The notes under the pieces were generated by a model. It was not told the DNA's origin, ran no database searches, and worked only from the letters and a program-made list of their open reading frames with translations. Positions 8,073 through 15,977 of a stretch of DNA of 64,000 nt are shown piece after piece (positions within the stretch are counted from its first letter, which is position 1; every line of letters begins with the position of its first letter). Source of the DNA: Actinoplanes oblitus (GTDB taxonomy: Bacteria > Actinomycetota > Actinomycetes > Mycobacteriales > Micromonosporaceae); contig NZ_CP126980.1 in NCBI RefSeq assembly GCF_030252345.1, forward strand, positions 6,339,501 through 6,403,500, in the 5' to 3' direction. The translations under genes and the position numbers were made by a program.

Positions 8073-9020
8073 GTGACCAGTGAAAACACTTCGAAGAAGC
8101 GACTCTCCCGGCGGGGTTTCCTGGGCGGTGGGCTGGGCGTGCTGGCCGCCGCCGCGGGTGGCGGCGGATGGGCGCTCAACCGCTATGTCATCGATCACGT
8201 CGAGGTGTCCGGCGCCTCCGCGCTGACCGCCGCCAACGTCGTGCAGGCGCGGGCGGCGACCGACGGCACGGCCACCGCGACGTCCTACACCAGCGGCACC
8301 GCGAAGATCGCGATCAGCACGGTGAGCACCGGGTCCGGTGGCGACAAGGTGACCTACTTCGTGGCCGACATCCAGGTCGGGGACGCCACCATCGTGCGGT
8401 CGGCGTTCGCCGGCGACCAGTTCGGCGAGAACATCACAGCGAACCCGTCGACGATCGCGGCGAGCGTGAACGCGGTGCTGGCGATCAACGGGGACTACTA
8501 CGGTTTCCGGGACACCGGGATCGTGATCCGCAACGGGGTCAAGTTCCGGGACGCCGGGGCGCGGCAGGGGCTGGCGTTCTACGCCGACGGCAGCGCCAAG
8601 CTCTACGACGAGACGGCGACCAGCGCGGACGAGCTGATCGCGGCCGGGGTGTGGAACACGCTGTCGTTCGGGCCGGGACTGGTCGAGGACGGCAAGGTGC
8701 TCGACGGGATCGACCGGGTGGAGGTGGACACCAACTTCGGCAACCACTCGATCCAGGGCGACCAGCCGCGTACCGGGGTCGGCCTGATCGACGAGAACCA
8801 CCTGCTCTGGATCGTGGTGGACGGGCGCAGCAGCGGGTACAGCCGGGGCGTCACGATGACCGAGTTCGCCCAGATCTTCGCGGACCGGGGCGCGCGGGTG
8901 GCGTACAACATCGACGGCGGCGGGTCCTCGGCGATGGTGTTCCGCGACAAGCTGGTCAACAACCCGCTCGGCCGGGGCCAGGAGCGCGGCACCAGCGACA
9001 TCCTGTACGTGGCCGGGTGA
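8073..9020 (+). CDS. Tat-exported phosphodiester glycosidase (NAGPA-domain) protein
   Basis: A 315-aa protein with a twin-arginine signal, LSRRGFLGGG at about residues 10-19, then a hydrophobic stretch. The mature part matches the phosphodiester glycosidase/NAGPA domain: AINGDYYGFRDTGIVIRNG, SFGPGLVEDG, QPRTGVGLID and the terminal YNIDGGGSSAMVFRD. Related enzymes remove N-acetylglucosamine 1-phosphodiesters or act on wall teichoic polymers and capsules. The start is a GTG. The stop overlaps the GTG of the glycosyltransferase by 4 nt, so the two act in one unit. tatA and tatC are encoded at about 50 kb. Confidence 0.88.
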   Translation: MTSENTSKKRLSRRGFLGGGLGVLAAAAGGGGWALNRYVIDHVEVSGASALTAANVVQARAATDGTATATSYTSGTAKIAISTVSTGSGGDKVTYFVADIQVGDATIVRSAFAGDQFGENITANPSTIAASVNAVLAINGDYYGFRDTGIVIRNGVKFRDAGARQGLAFYADGSAKLYDETATSADELIAAGVWNTLSFGPGLVEDGKVLDGIDRVEVDTNFGNHSIQGDQPRTGVGLIDENHLLWIVVDGRSSGYSRGVTMTEFAQIFADRGARVAYNIDGGGSSAMVFRDKLVNNPLGRGQERGTSDILYVAG

Positions 9021-10126
9021 TCGCGATGCTCGTACTGATCCCCGCCTACCAGCCGGACGGGCGGCTGGCCGAGCTGGTCCGCGCGCTGGACCGGCACCAC
9101 GTGCTCGTGGTGGACGACGGGAGCGGGCCGGCGTACGCCGAGTTCTTCGACGCGGCGCGGCGGGCCGGCGCCGAGGTGATCGCGCTGGACCGCAACCGGG
9201 GCAAGGGGTTCGCGCTGCGCGCCGGGTTCGCGCACGCGGCGGCCCGCCATCCCGGGCACGACGTGGTCTGCGCGGACAGCGACGGGCAGCACCGGCCGGC
9301 CGACATCGAGGCGGTGGCGGCCCGGACCGCGCTCACCGGCGCGGCGATGGTGCTCGGGGTGCGCCGGTTCACCGGGCCGGTGCCGGCCCGCAGCCGGTTC
9401 GGCAACGCCGCGACCCGGGTGTTGTTCCGGCTGGTCACCGGCCTGGCGGTGACCGACACGCAGACCGGCCTGCGGGGCTATCCGGCGCGGACGCTGGACT
9501 GGCTGGGCCGGGTCCCCGGCGATCGTTTCGAATATGAGCTGCGGCTGCTGCTGCGCGCGGCCCGGGAACGGCTGCCGGTCGAGGAGGTCGGGATCGCCAC
9601 CGTCTACCTGGACGGGAACCGGTCGTCGCACTTCCGGCCGTTGCGCGACTCGGCGCGCGTCTACCGGCCGCTGCTCGGGTTCGCGGCGTCGTCACTGCTG
9701 GCGTTCGCGGTGGACGCCGGGCTGCTCGCGGCGCTGGTGACCGTCACCGGTCAGCTGACGCTGTCGGCGGTGCTGGCCCGGATGGTCAGCGCGACGCTCA
9801 ACTACTCGGTGAACCGGGCCACCGTCTTCGCGCCGGTGCCGCATCGGCGGGCGGCGCCGCGCTATGCCGCGCTGGCCCTGCTGTCGCTGACCGCCAACGT
9901 GCTGCTGCTCGGCTGGCTGAGCGGCGTGCTGGGTTCGCTGGTGCTGGCCAAACCGATCACCGAGGTGGCGCTGTTCGCCGCCGGGTTCCTCGCGCAGCGC
10001 GCGTTCGTCTTCGGCCGGGAGCGGCAGCCGCGCGGCGCTCAGGTGGTCCCGGTGCGCTTTCCGGTACGGCGGGAACGCGCTCGCGGCGGGACGGTCGCCA
10101 CGGCGTACCGGAGATCCGGGCGGTGA
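9017..10126 (+). CDS. GT2 glycosyltransferase fused to GtrA-like membrane domain
   Basis: A 369-aa two-domain protein. The N-terminal GT-A domain (about 1-215) has VLVVDDGSG, the lipid-sugar synthase signature RNRGKGFALRAGF and the metal motif DSDGQHRPADIE. This is the dolichyl/polyprenyl-phosphate mannose synthase type. The C-terminal half (about 220-340) has four hydrophobic segments typical of GtrA flippase-like proteins, including NYSVNRATVF. It starts at a GTG overlapping the glycosidase stop by 4 nt. It likely makes and/or flips a polyprenyl-phosphate sugar for a surface polymer that the LCP and glycosidase neighbours may handle; that link is inference. Confidence 0.87.
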   Translation: MIAMLVLIPAYQPDGRLAELVRALDRHHVLVVDDGSGPAYAEFFDAARRAGAEVIALDRNRGKGFALRAGFAHAAARHPGHDVVCADSDGQHRPADIEAVAARTALTGAAMVLGVRRFTGPVPARSRFGNAATRVLFRLVTGLAVTDTQTGLRGYPARTLDWLGRVPGDRFEYELRLLLRAARERLPVEEVGIATVYLDGNRSSHFRPLRDSARVYRPLLGFAASSLLAFAVDAGLLAALVTVTGQLTLSAVLARMVSATLNYSVNRATVFAPVPHRRAAPRYAALALLSLTANVLLLGWLSGVLGSLVLAKPITEVALFAAGFLAQRAFVFGRERQPRGAQVVPVRFPVRRERARGGTVATAYRRSGR

Positions 10127-10127
10127 C

Positions 10128-10153
10128 GCGGCCGGCGATCGGCCACCGGCCGC
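10128..10153 (+). terminator. terminator-like hairpin after the GT2-GtrA gene
   Basis: An 8-bp perfect stem (GCGGCCGG with its complement) with a 10-nt loop starts 2 nt after the stop codon. It ends the glycosidase-glycosyltransferase pair and could also act on the opposite strand, where the MFS remnant ends. Confidence 0.5.
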
Positions 10154-10168
10154 ATCACGTTCCCGGTA

Positions 10169-10345
10169 CTACTCGGGAAGCGCGGCGTCGGCGGTCGCCG
10201 CGTGCTTCGGGATGAGCAGCGCCAGCAGGGCGGCGAGCACCGCGGCCCAGGCGCACAGCCCGAACAGCAGCTGGTAGGCGCCGAGCGTGGGCAGCTCGTG
10301 CCCGCCGAGGACCTCGGCGAGATCCTGGACGCGGCCGGCACCTGA
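10169..10345 (-). pseudogene. C-terminal remnant of an MFS transporter
   Basis: The minus strand encodes about 55 residues ending in a TAA/TAG-type stop: a polar LAEVLGGHELPTLGAYQ segment, then one hydrophobic helix (LLFGLCAWAAVLAALLALLI) and a short tail. This is how the last helix of drug-exporter-type MFS proteins looks. Upstream the frame runs into a GC-rich tandem duplication with no further membrane helices, so the rest of the gene is gone. A free-standing small membrane protein is possible but no start or ribosome site supports it. Confidence 0.45.
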
Positions 10346-10360
10346 CCGGCGCCGGGCCCG

Positions 10361-10428
10361 CGCGCCTCGCACTACCGCGCGGCCGAGGGGTCCACGCGCC
10401 TCGCAAGCACCGCGCGGCCGAGCGGTCC
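10361..10428. repeat. two-copy 34-bp tandem repeat
   Basis: Two imperfect copies begin at 10361 and 10395 with CGCGCCTCGCA and share CCGCGCGGCCGAG. They occupy the gap between the MFS remnant and the diguanylate cyclase gene, and may mark the rearrangement that removed the transporter. Nothing else is evident in the gap. Confidence 0.65.
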
Positions 10429-10497
10429 GGCCGCCGGCACCCGAGCCGCACCCGTGCGGGTCCGGCCCGGGCACCGGCCGCGGCCGAGAGTGTCCCG

Positions 10498-11940
10498 GTG
10501 ACATCTCGACGGCCGTCCGCATGGACCCTCGTGCTCGCCGCCGCCCCGGTGGTGATCGCGGTCTACTACTGGCTGGTGACGCACGACCTGTGGCCGGGCG
10601 CCCAAGTCGGCCTCTACGTCAGCGCGAACGGCGCGTTCGCCGCCGCCTGCCTGGTCGTCGGGGCGCGCCACCGCGACCTGCGGCCGGTGATGCTCTGCCT
10701 CGCCGCGGCCGGCGCCTGGGGTATGGTCGCCGACCTGCTGTTCTACCTCCTGGCGCTGGTCTACGACGACGTCACCTACCCGAGCGTGGCCGACCTCGGC
10801 TACCTGGCCGCCTATCCGACGATGGCGGCCGGGCTGCTGATGATCGTCCGGCGGCGCACGCCGGGCTGGGACGGCGCCAGCGGCATCGACGCGGCGATCG
10901 TCGCGGTCGGCGCCGGGTACCTGGCCTACGAGTTCCTGATCGCCCCGACCGTCAACGTGACCACCGGAAACCTGGCCACGCTGGTGTCCGTCGCCTACCC
11001 GCTGGGCGACCTGATGCTGATCATGGTGGGTGCCCGGCTGGTGCTCGGCGCCGGCCCGCGCAGCCCGTCGCTCTACCTGATCGCCGCCTACCTGGGCTGC
11101 GCCCTGTACGCCGACACGGTCTACACCATCCAGTCGCTGGACGGCACCTACCAGCCCGGGAACTACCTGGACGCGCTCTGGATGGCGGGCGGCTACCTGT
11201 TCGCGGCGGCCGTGCTGCACCCGTCGGCGGCCAAGATGATCGCGCTGTCCCAGGTCACCACCCCGGACGCCACCCCGGCCCGGCTGACCGTCCTGGCGAT
11301 CGCCGCGATCACCGCGCCGACCTCGCTGCTGATCCAGTACGCCCGCGGCGGCGAACCGCACGTGATCGCCGCCGGGATCGCCTGCAACGCGATGTTCCTG
11401 CTGGTGCTGGCCCGGATGGCGGGCCTGGTCCGGGCGCAGCGGCTGGCCGCGATCACCGACGGGCTGACCGGGCTGCGCAGCCGGCGGTACTTCGAGGAGA
11501 CGCTGCGGCACGAGGTGGAGCGGGCCGCCCGGCACGGTGAGCCGCTGGGCCTGCTGCTGCTCGACATCGACCACTTCAAGCGGGTGAACGACACCTACGG
11601 GCACGGCGGCGGGGACCGGGTGCTGATCGAGGTCACCCACCGGCTGAGCCAGCTGGTCCGGCCGGGTGACCTGGCGGCCCGGTACGGCGGCGAGGAGTTC
11701 GCGATGCTGCTGCCCGGCGCGACCCCGGAGGAGACCCTGGCAGTCGCCGAGCGGATCCGCCGCGGCGTGGCGGCCGCCCCGATCGCGGTCTCCGAGGACG
11801 TCCTGTGCCACGTCACCGTGTCGATCGGCGCGGCCGGCGTGCCCGCGCTGCGCGACGTCGACGAGCTGGTGCTGGCGGCCGACCGGGCGCTGTACGCCGC
11901 CAAGAACGCCGGCCGCGACCGCGTCGCGGCCGCCGCCTGA
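10498..11940 (+). CDS. membrane diguanylate cyclase (GGDEF)
   Basis: A 480-aa protein with nine or so hydrophobic helices in the N-terminal 310 residues and a C-terminal GGDEF domain. The active site reads RYGGEEFAMLLPG. An inhibitory-site motif RPGD lies exactly five residues before GGEEF, so product feedback by cyclic di-GMP is expected. LLLDIDHFKRVND supplies the first metal Asp. The start is a GTG; the ribosome site is weak. A paralogue with the same layout is at 56523-57968. The membrane part is not a known sensor domain that I can name, so the input signal is unknown. Confidence 0.9.
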   Translation: MTSRRPSAWTLVLAAAPVVIAVYYWLVTHDLWPGAQVGLYVSANGAFAAACLVVGARHRDLRPVMLCLAAAGAWGMVADLLFYLLALVYDDVTYPSVADLGYLAAYPTMAAGLLMIVRRRTPGWDGASGIDAAIVAVGAGYLAYEFLIAPTVNVTTGNLATLVSVAYPLGDLMLIMVGARLVLGAGPRSPSLYLIAAYLGCALYADTVYTIQSLDGTYQPGNYLDALWMAGGYLFAAAVLHPSAAKMIALSQVTTPDATPARLTVLAIAAITAPTSLLIQYARGGEPHVIAAGIACNAMFLLVLARMAGLVRAQRLAAITDGLTGLRSRRYFEETLRHEVERAARHGEPLGLLLLDIDHFKRVNDTYGHGGGDRVLIEVTHRLSQLVRPGDLAARYGGEEFAMLLPGATPEETLAVAERIRRGVAAAPIAVSEDVLCHVTVSIGAAGVPALRDVDELVLAADRALYAAKNAGRDRVAAAA

Positions 11941-12070
11941 GGCAAGCCCGGTGGGCGCACCGGACCTCCTGATGCGCTCCACACCCGGCGCGCTGCGCAC
12001 TGAGCACGCTCAGACCCGGCGCGCTCAGACCCGGCGCGCTCCGCATCCGGAAGGCGCACGCTGGTTTTGA

Positions 12071-12194
12071 TCTCCGGAAGCACCCACGGGCAATGAAGAG
12101 GGCGGCGATCGCTCTGGACGCGCAGCGGCCAGATCGCCGCCCTCGGCCCGCGCGGGAGCATGCGATCCGCACCCCGCAGGGCCCGCGTACATGA
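12071..12194 (+). repeat. dispersed hairpin element, copy A (candidate structured RNA)
   Basis: This 124-bp segment matches 59091-59214 base for base in register. Conserved parts are the 5' block CACCCACGG-CAATGAAG (12081-12098), the loop TGGACGCGCAGCGGCCA (12115-12131) and a 3' block at 12145-12173. The 13-bp stem (12098-12110 with 12132-12144) is perfectly paired here. It differs from copy B at five positions, all compensated. An open frame of 33 codons (12093-12194) spans it, but its changes follow the stem, not the amino acids. It lies between a diguanylate cyclase and a convergent gene. Confidence 0.7.
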
Positions 12195-12204
12195 GGATTC
12201 TGCC

Positions 12205-13314
12205 CTATCCCCAGACTTCCGCGGCCGTCTCGACGATCAGGCGCAATTTGGCCACCTGTTCGTCATAGGTCAGCACATTCCCCTCGACGGTCGAGGAGAA
12301 GCCGCACTGCGGCGACAGGCAGATCTGCTCGAGCGGCACATGTTTCGCCGCCTCGTCGATGCGCCGCTTGAGCGTGTCCTTCGATTCGAGCGTGCCGCGC
12401 TTCGTGGTCACGAGTCCGAGAACGACCATCTTCCCCGGCGGCACGAAACGGAGTGGCGCGAACCCGCCCGACCGTTCGTCGTCGAACTCCAGGAAGAACC
12501 CGTCCACCGCGAGCTCGCTGAACAGCGCCTCGGCGACGAAGTCATAGCCGCCCTCGGCCGCCCACGACGAGCGGAAGTTGCCCCGGCACATGTGCGTGGT
12601 GACGCGCAGGCCGGCCGGCCGATCGGCGATCGCCGCGTTGATCTGCCGGATGTAGCGCAGGTGCTGGTGCTCGGCGTCGTCGCCGCGGTCGGCGAGCAGG
12701 CGGCGCTGGTCCGGGTCGTTGAGATAGGCCAGGCTGGTGTCGTCCAGCTGCAGGTAGCGGCAGCCGAGCGCGTGCACCCGGCGAACCTGCTCGGCGTAAG
12801 CGGCGCTCAGGTCTGTCCAGAACTGATCCTCGTCCGGATAGACCGCCGGATCGATGGCCGCCCGGCCGCCCCGGTAGTGGACCATGCTCGGCGACGGGAT
12901 GGTCAGTTTCGCCGTGACGTCCGGACCCACCGCGGCGTCGAGGAACGTGAAGTCGTCGCCGAAGATCGTCTCGGTGAGCCGGATCGGGGCGTCGACGGCG
13001 AGCGCCGCCGACTCGAAGTCCAGTTCCCCGTCCGCGTTGCGGAAGTGGACCTGGATCTTGTCGTCGGTCGGGTGGATGCCGCCCAGCCGGTAGATGAAGT
13101 CCATGTGCCAGGCGGTACGGCGGAACTCGCCGTCGGTCGCCGAACGCAGGCCGACGTCGCGCTGCATCCGGACCACGTCACGGATCGCGTCGTCCTCGAT
13201 CGCGCGGAGCTCGTCCGCGCCGATCTCGCCGGTGGCGTGCTTGGTGCGGGCGTCGAGGAGCCGGGGCGGGCGGAGCAGGCTGCCGACATGATCCGCCCGG
13301 AAAGGTGGGGTCAT
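12205..13314 (-). CDS. MetE-like cobalamin-independent methyltransferase family protein
   Basis: A 369-aa protein corresponding to the C-terminal catalytic barrel of methionine synthase II (YxjG-like), without the N-terminal half of full MetE. It shows HVGSLLRP at the start, TDGEFRR, QLDDTSLAYL, the zinc-binding region THMCRGNF, EFDDERSGGF and the last Cys ligand in LSPQCGFSST. Such short forms may methylate homocysteine or other thiols from an unidentified donor. I took the ATG at 13314; a GTG at 13329 is possible. The gene is isolated, convergent with the repeat element at 12071-12194. Confidence 0.85.
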   Translation of the reverse strand: MTPPFRADHVGSLLRPPRLLDARTKHATGEIGADELRAIEDDAIRDVVRMQRDVGLRSATDGEFRRTAWHMDFIYRLGGIHPTDDKIQVHFRNADGELDFESAALAVDAPIRLTETIFGDDFTFLDAAVGPDVTAKLTIPSPSMVHYRGGRAAIDPAVYPDEDQFWTDLSAAYAEQVRRVHALGCRYLQLDDTSLAYLNDPDQRRLLADRGDDAEHQHLRYIRQINAAIADRPAGLRVTTHMCRGNFRSSWAAEGGYDFVAEALFSELAVDGFFLEFDDERSGGFAPLRFVPPGKMVVLGLVTTKRGTLESKDTLKRRIDEAAKHVPLEQICLSPQCGFSSTVEGNVLTYDEQVAKLRLIVETAAEVWG

Positions 13315-13335
13315 CCCCCCACTCAACACCCCGGC

Positions 13336-13824
13336 TCAGCCGTTGGAAAGAACTTCGTCGATCTGACCGAGGGCCAGCCGCATGCCCTCCCGCATGCCCA
13401 TCCGGTCCAGCCGCTCCAGCTGCGCGGCGTCGGCGAAGTGGGTCACCACTGTCATCCGGGTGCCGCCGCCCACCTCGTCGAGCGTCACCACGGCGTGCAC
13501 CGGCTGGTCCTCCGTGATCGGCTCGCCGTGCTTGTCGGCGAACCCGTCGTCGAACTCCAGCCGGTGCGGTGCCTCGATCGCGGTGATCGTCCACCAGCCG
13601 TGCGACAGCGTCCCGTCCGGACCGGTCATGTGGTAGCGCACCGCGCCGCCGGCCACGAACTCGTGCCGGGTGACGGTGGCCGGCCAGGTCGGCGGGCCCC
13701 ACCAGCGCTCCAGCCGGCGCGGATCGGCCCAGACCTGCCAGACCCGGTCGATCGGCGCCGGGAAGTCGGTCACGAAGGTGAGGGTCAACGCCTCGATGTC
13801 CTTGATCGTCTCGGTGACTGTCAC
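13336..13824 (-). CDS. SRPBCC (AHSA1-like) domain protein
   Basis: A 162-aa START/AHSA1-fold protein: FPAPIDRVWQVWADPRRLERWWGPP is the signature of this family, followed by the hydrophobic-cavity strands (YHMTGPDGTLSHGWWTITAIEAP, TRMTVVTHFA) and a C-terminal helix. It starts at a GTG overlapping the stop of the ArsR gene by 4 nt. ArsR plus AHSA1 pairs are very common in actinobacteria, where the regulator controls the ligand-binding partner. The ligand is not known. Confidence 0.88.
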   Translation of the reverse strand: MTVTETIKDIEALTLTFVTDFPAPIDRVWQVWADPRRLERWWGPPTWPATVTRHEFVAGGAVRYHMTGPDGTLSHGWWTITAIEAPHRLEFDDGFADKHGEPITEDQPVHAVVTLDEVGGGTRMTVVTHFADAAQLERLDRMGMREGMRLALGQIDEVLSNG

Positions 13825-14174
13825 GATCCCTCCTCCTGCTCCTCCGCACGAAGCATCTCGGTGATCCGGTCGGCCCGCTGCCGCCAGATCCGCTCATAGG
13901 CGTCCATCAGCCCGCCGACGACGCCGCGCAGCGCCTCCGGCCGGCCGTGGACGATCTGCTCCCGGCCGCGCCGCTCCTTGGTCACCAGGTCGGCCCGCTC
14001 CAATATCGCGACGTGTTTCTGCACCGCCGCGAAGCTCATCGGGTAGAGCCGGGCCAGGGCGGAGACGGACTGTCCGTCCCTGATCACCCGCGCCAGGATG
14101 TCGCGCCGGGTGGCGTCGGCGAGCGCCTGGAAGACGCGGTCCGCGTCCCCGCCAACGTTCTCACCTACAACCAT
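13821..14174 (-). CDS. ArsR-family winged-helix regulator
   Basis: A 117-aa regulator. VFQALADATRRDILARVIRDG begins the winged helix, and LYPMSFAAVQKHVAILERADLV is the recognition helix. No metal-site Cys pair (CVC) is present, so it belongs to the non-metal ArsR group often paired with SRPBCC proteins. Its GTGA overlap with the SRPBCC gene shows coupling. The short divergent gap to the DUF1028 gene contains a 6-bp inverted repeat (GGTTGC ... GCAACC, 14177-14213) that could be an operator; this is weak. Confidence 0.88.
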   Translation of the reverse strand: MVVGENVGGDADRVFQALADATRRDILARVIRDGQSVSALARLYPMSFAAVQKHVAILERADLVTKERRGREQIVHGRPEALRGVVGGLMDAYERIWRQRADRITEMLRAEEQEEGS

Positions 14175-14228
14175 GTGGTTGCACGTTACTTGGCGCCGTT
14201 CGTGATCGCAACCGGGTAGCGTGCCGCC

Positions 14229-15056
14229 ATGACGTTCTCGATCGTGGGCCGGTCCGCCGACGGCACAGCCCTGGGTGTCGCGGTGGCCAGCAAGTTCCTC
14301 GGGGTCGGCGCGGCGGTGCCGGCCGCCCTGGCCGACGTCGGCGCGGTGGCCACCCAGTCCTACGCCAACCTCGCCTACCGGCCGCAGTCCCTCGCGCTGC
14401 TGGGCACCGGGGTGGCCGCGCCGGAGGTGGTCAAGGCGCTGATCGCCGGGGACGCCGGCCCGGTCGGGCACCGGCAGGTCGGGGTGGTCGGCGCCACCGG
14501 CCCGGGCGCGACGTACACCGGGGCGGACTGCCACGACTGGGCCGGCGGGACGGCCGGCGACGGCTACGCCATCCAGGGCAACATGCTGGCCGGACCGGCC
14601 GTGACCGGCGACATGGAGCGCGGCTGGCTGGGGTCCGCCGCCGAGCCCCGGCTGGCGTATCGGCTGCTGGCGGCACTGCGCGCCGGCGACCGGGCGGGCG
14701 GCGACCGGCGCGGCCGGCAGAGCGCCGCGTTGCTGGTCGTCGCGAAGGGCCTGGGATACGGCGGCACCAGCGACGTCCTGGTGGACCTCCGGGTCGACGA
14801 CCACCCGGACCCGGTGACCGAGTTGGGCCGGCTGCTGGAGATGCACACCCTGTACTTCGAACGCCCCGACCCGGCGACCCTGCTGCCGCTGACCGATGCG
14901 CTCGCCCGCGAGGTGCGCCAGCGGCTGACCGATCTCGGCCATGTGGACGCGGACCTGGACGAGGCGCTGGCGTCCTGGGCCGGCGTCGAGAACCTGGAGA
15001 TGCGGATCGTCCCCGGCGCCATCGATCCGCTGGTCCTGGCACATCTGCGAGCCTGA
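14229..15056 (+). CDS. DUF1028 family protein
   Basis: A 275-aa protein with the DUF1028 hallmark MTFSIVGRSADGTALGVAVAS at the start and the conserved blocks VGAVATQSYAN, YTGADCHDWAG, YAIQGNML, RQSAALLVV and VDLRVDDHPDPVTELGRL. The N-terminal half resembles Ntn-hydrolases, and the family is often annotated as putative peptidoglycan-binding or hydrolase-like without proof. It is divergent from the ArsR/SRPBCC pair, 54 nt apart. No operon partner is seen downstream, where GC-rich repeats begin. Confidence 0.88.
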   Translation: MTFSIVGRSADGTALGVAVASKFLGVGAAVPAALADVGAVATQSYANLAYRPQSLALLGTGVAAPEVVKALIAGDAGPVGHRQVGVVGATGPGATYTGADCHDWAGGTAGDGYAIQGNMLAGPAVTGDMERGWLGSAAEPRLAYRLLAALRAGDRAGGDRRGRQSAALLVVAKGLGYGGTSDVLVDLRVDDHPDPVTELGRLLEMHTLYFERPDPATLLPLTDALAREVRQRLTDLGHVDADLDEALASWAGVENLEMRIVPGAIDPLVLAHLRA

Positions 15057-15127
15057 CCGCGGTCCGCTTCGGTCCGGGCCGTCATCATTTGGTACGGCTG
15101 TGGTGTCCCGCCGTGGGCAGGGGCGGG

Positions 15128-15220
15128 GAGGCGGGGCCGGGTCGAGGCCGCCGCGCGCCGCCGGGTGCCGGGCGCGGGCGCGAGGCGGGCCCGGGTCAAG
15201 GCCGCCGCGCGCCGCCGGGT
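15128..15220. repeat. two-copy GC-rich direct repeat
   Basis: Two near-identical 39-bp copies (15128-15166 and 15182-15220) share GTCRAGGCCGCCGCGCGCCG and are 54 bp apart. They fill the gap (15057-15377) after the DUF1028 gene. The rest of that gap (15262-15377) is noticeably less GC-rich and probably carries the promoter of the next gene. Confidence 0.65.
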
Positions 15221-15377
15221 GGTCGCGAGGCCGGGCCGGGGTAGGCACGCGGGCTTGGCGTACCGATGGTCATTAGTTTCGGCAACGTGAGTATTTACGG
15301 CAAAAGGGCCTTCCAGTCCCTTCTGTCCTGCGATGATCATTTATGGGACGTACGTGGTCGGGGACGATGGGACGAAA

Positions 15378-15971
15378 ATGGGACACGAGGAGCGTGCCGG
15401 CGCGCCGGTGCTGAGCCGCCGCAACATCATCACGCTGGACTTCCCGGGACCGGCGGCGGCCGTCTGCCAGCTGCGCCCGGCCGGCACTTCCGCGCCGGAC
15501 CCGTTCACCACTGACCGTTTCGTGGTCCGGCGCGAGCTGGCGCCCGCCGACTCCGGCGTGCCGATGATGCTGCGGGTACGGGTCCTCGACGCGGTCGACC
15601 GCCCGCTGCCGAACGCCGTCCTGGAGATCGTCCACCCCGCCCCGGACCCGGCCGCCCCGACGCTGCACGGCGCCCAGCTGACCGACCCGCACGGCTACGC
15701 CGAGTTCAAGACCGTCTTCCCGGGCTGGTCCGCCGACCGCCCGGCCGGCCTGGACGTGACCCTGCACCTGGCCGGCACCCGCGACACCGGGCGCTTCCAC
15801 TTCCCGGCGCAGGTCACCGCCCAGGTGGCGGCACTCCCGGGCTATCGCGCCAACCCGAGCCCGCCGCCCCCGCCGGACCAGCCGGCCGGCATCCTGCACG
15901 TGGTCCCGCGCGACCGCTACGACCTCACCGCCGGCCTGCTCGCCACCATCAACGCGGTAACCGACCGCTGA
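15378..15971 (+). CDS. intradiol-dioxygenase-fold protein lacking iron ligands
   Basis: A 197-aa protein whose core follows the intradiol dioxygenase C-terminal fold: LRVRVLDAVDRPLPNAVLEIVH, QLTDPHGYAEFKTVFPGW, then a strand and RFHFPAQV. In active enzymes iron is held by two Tyr and two His, in PG-x-Y and R-x-x-H-I-H type motifs. Here PG-W-S replaces the Tyr motif and RPAGLDVTLH replaces the HxH motif, so classic ring cleavage is unlikely. The ATG at 15378 is chosen over the one at 15333 because a GGGA lies just upstream and homologous N-termini begin MGHEER-like; either is possible. Confidence 0.65.
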   Translation: MGHEERAGAPVLSRRNIITLDFPGPAAAVCQLRPAGTSAPDPFTTDRFVVRRELAPADSGVPMMLRVRVLDAVDRPLPNAVLEIVHPAPDPAAPTLHGAQLTDPHGYAEFKTVFPGWSADRPAGLDVTLHLAGTRDTGRFHFPAQVTAQVAALPGYRANPSPPPPPDQPAGILHVVPRDRYDLTAGLLATINAVTDR

Positions 15972-15977
15972 GGCTCG

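Noticed and set aside
7990..10160. Shared CCGCATCAC ... TCCCGG string at about 8031 and 10151 as a dispersed element
   Set aside because: Similarity covers only about 20 bp with mismatches, expected by chance in such GC-rich sequence.
14177..14213. Inverted repeat GGTTGC ... GCAACC between the ArsR and DUF1028 genes as an operator
   Set aside because: Arms are only 6 bp and about 25 bp apart, too loose for an ArsR site; mentioned in the gene entry only.
15305..15330. GGGCCTTCCAGTCCC resembling a DosR/DevR box upstream of the dioxygenase-like gene
   Set aside because: The half sites are separated by one base too many and one arm has a mismatch; no dosR-type regulator is nearby.
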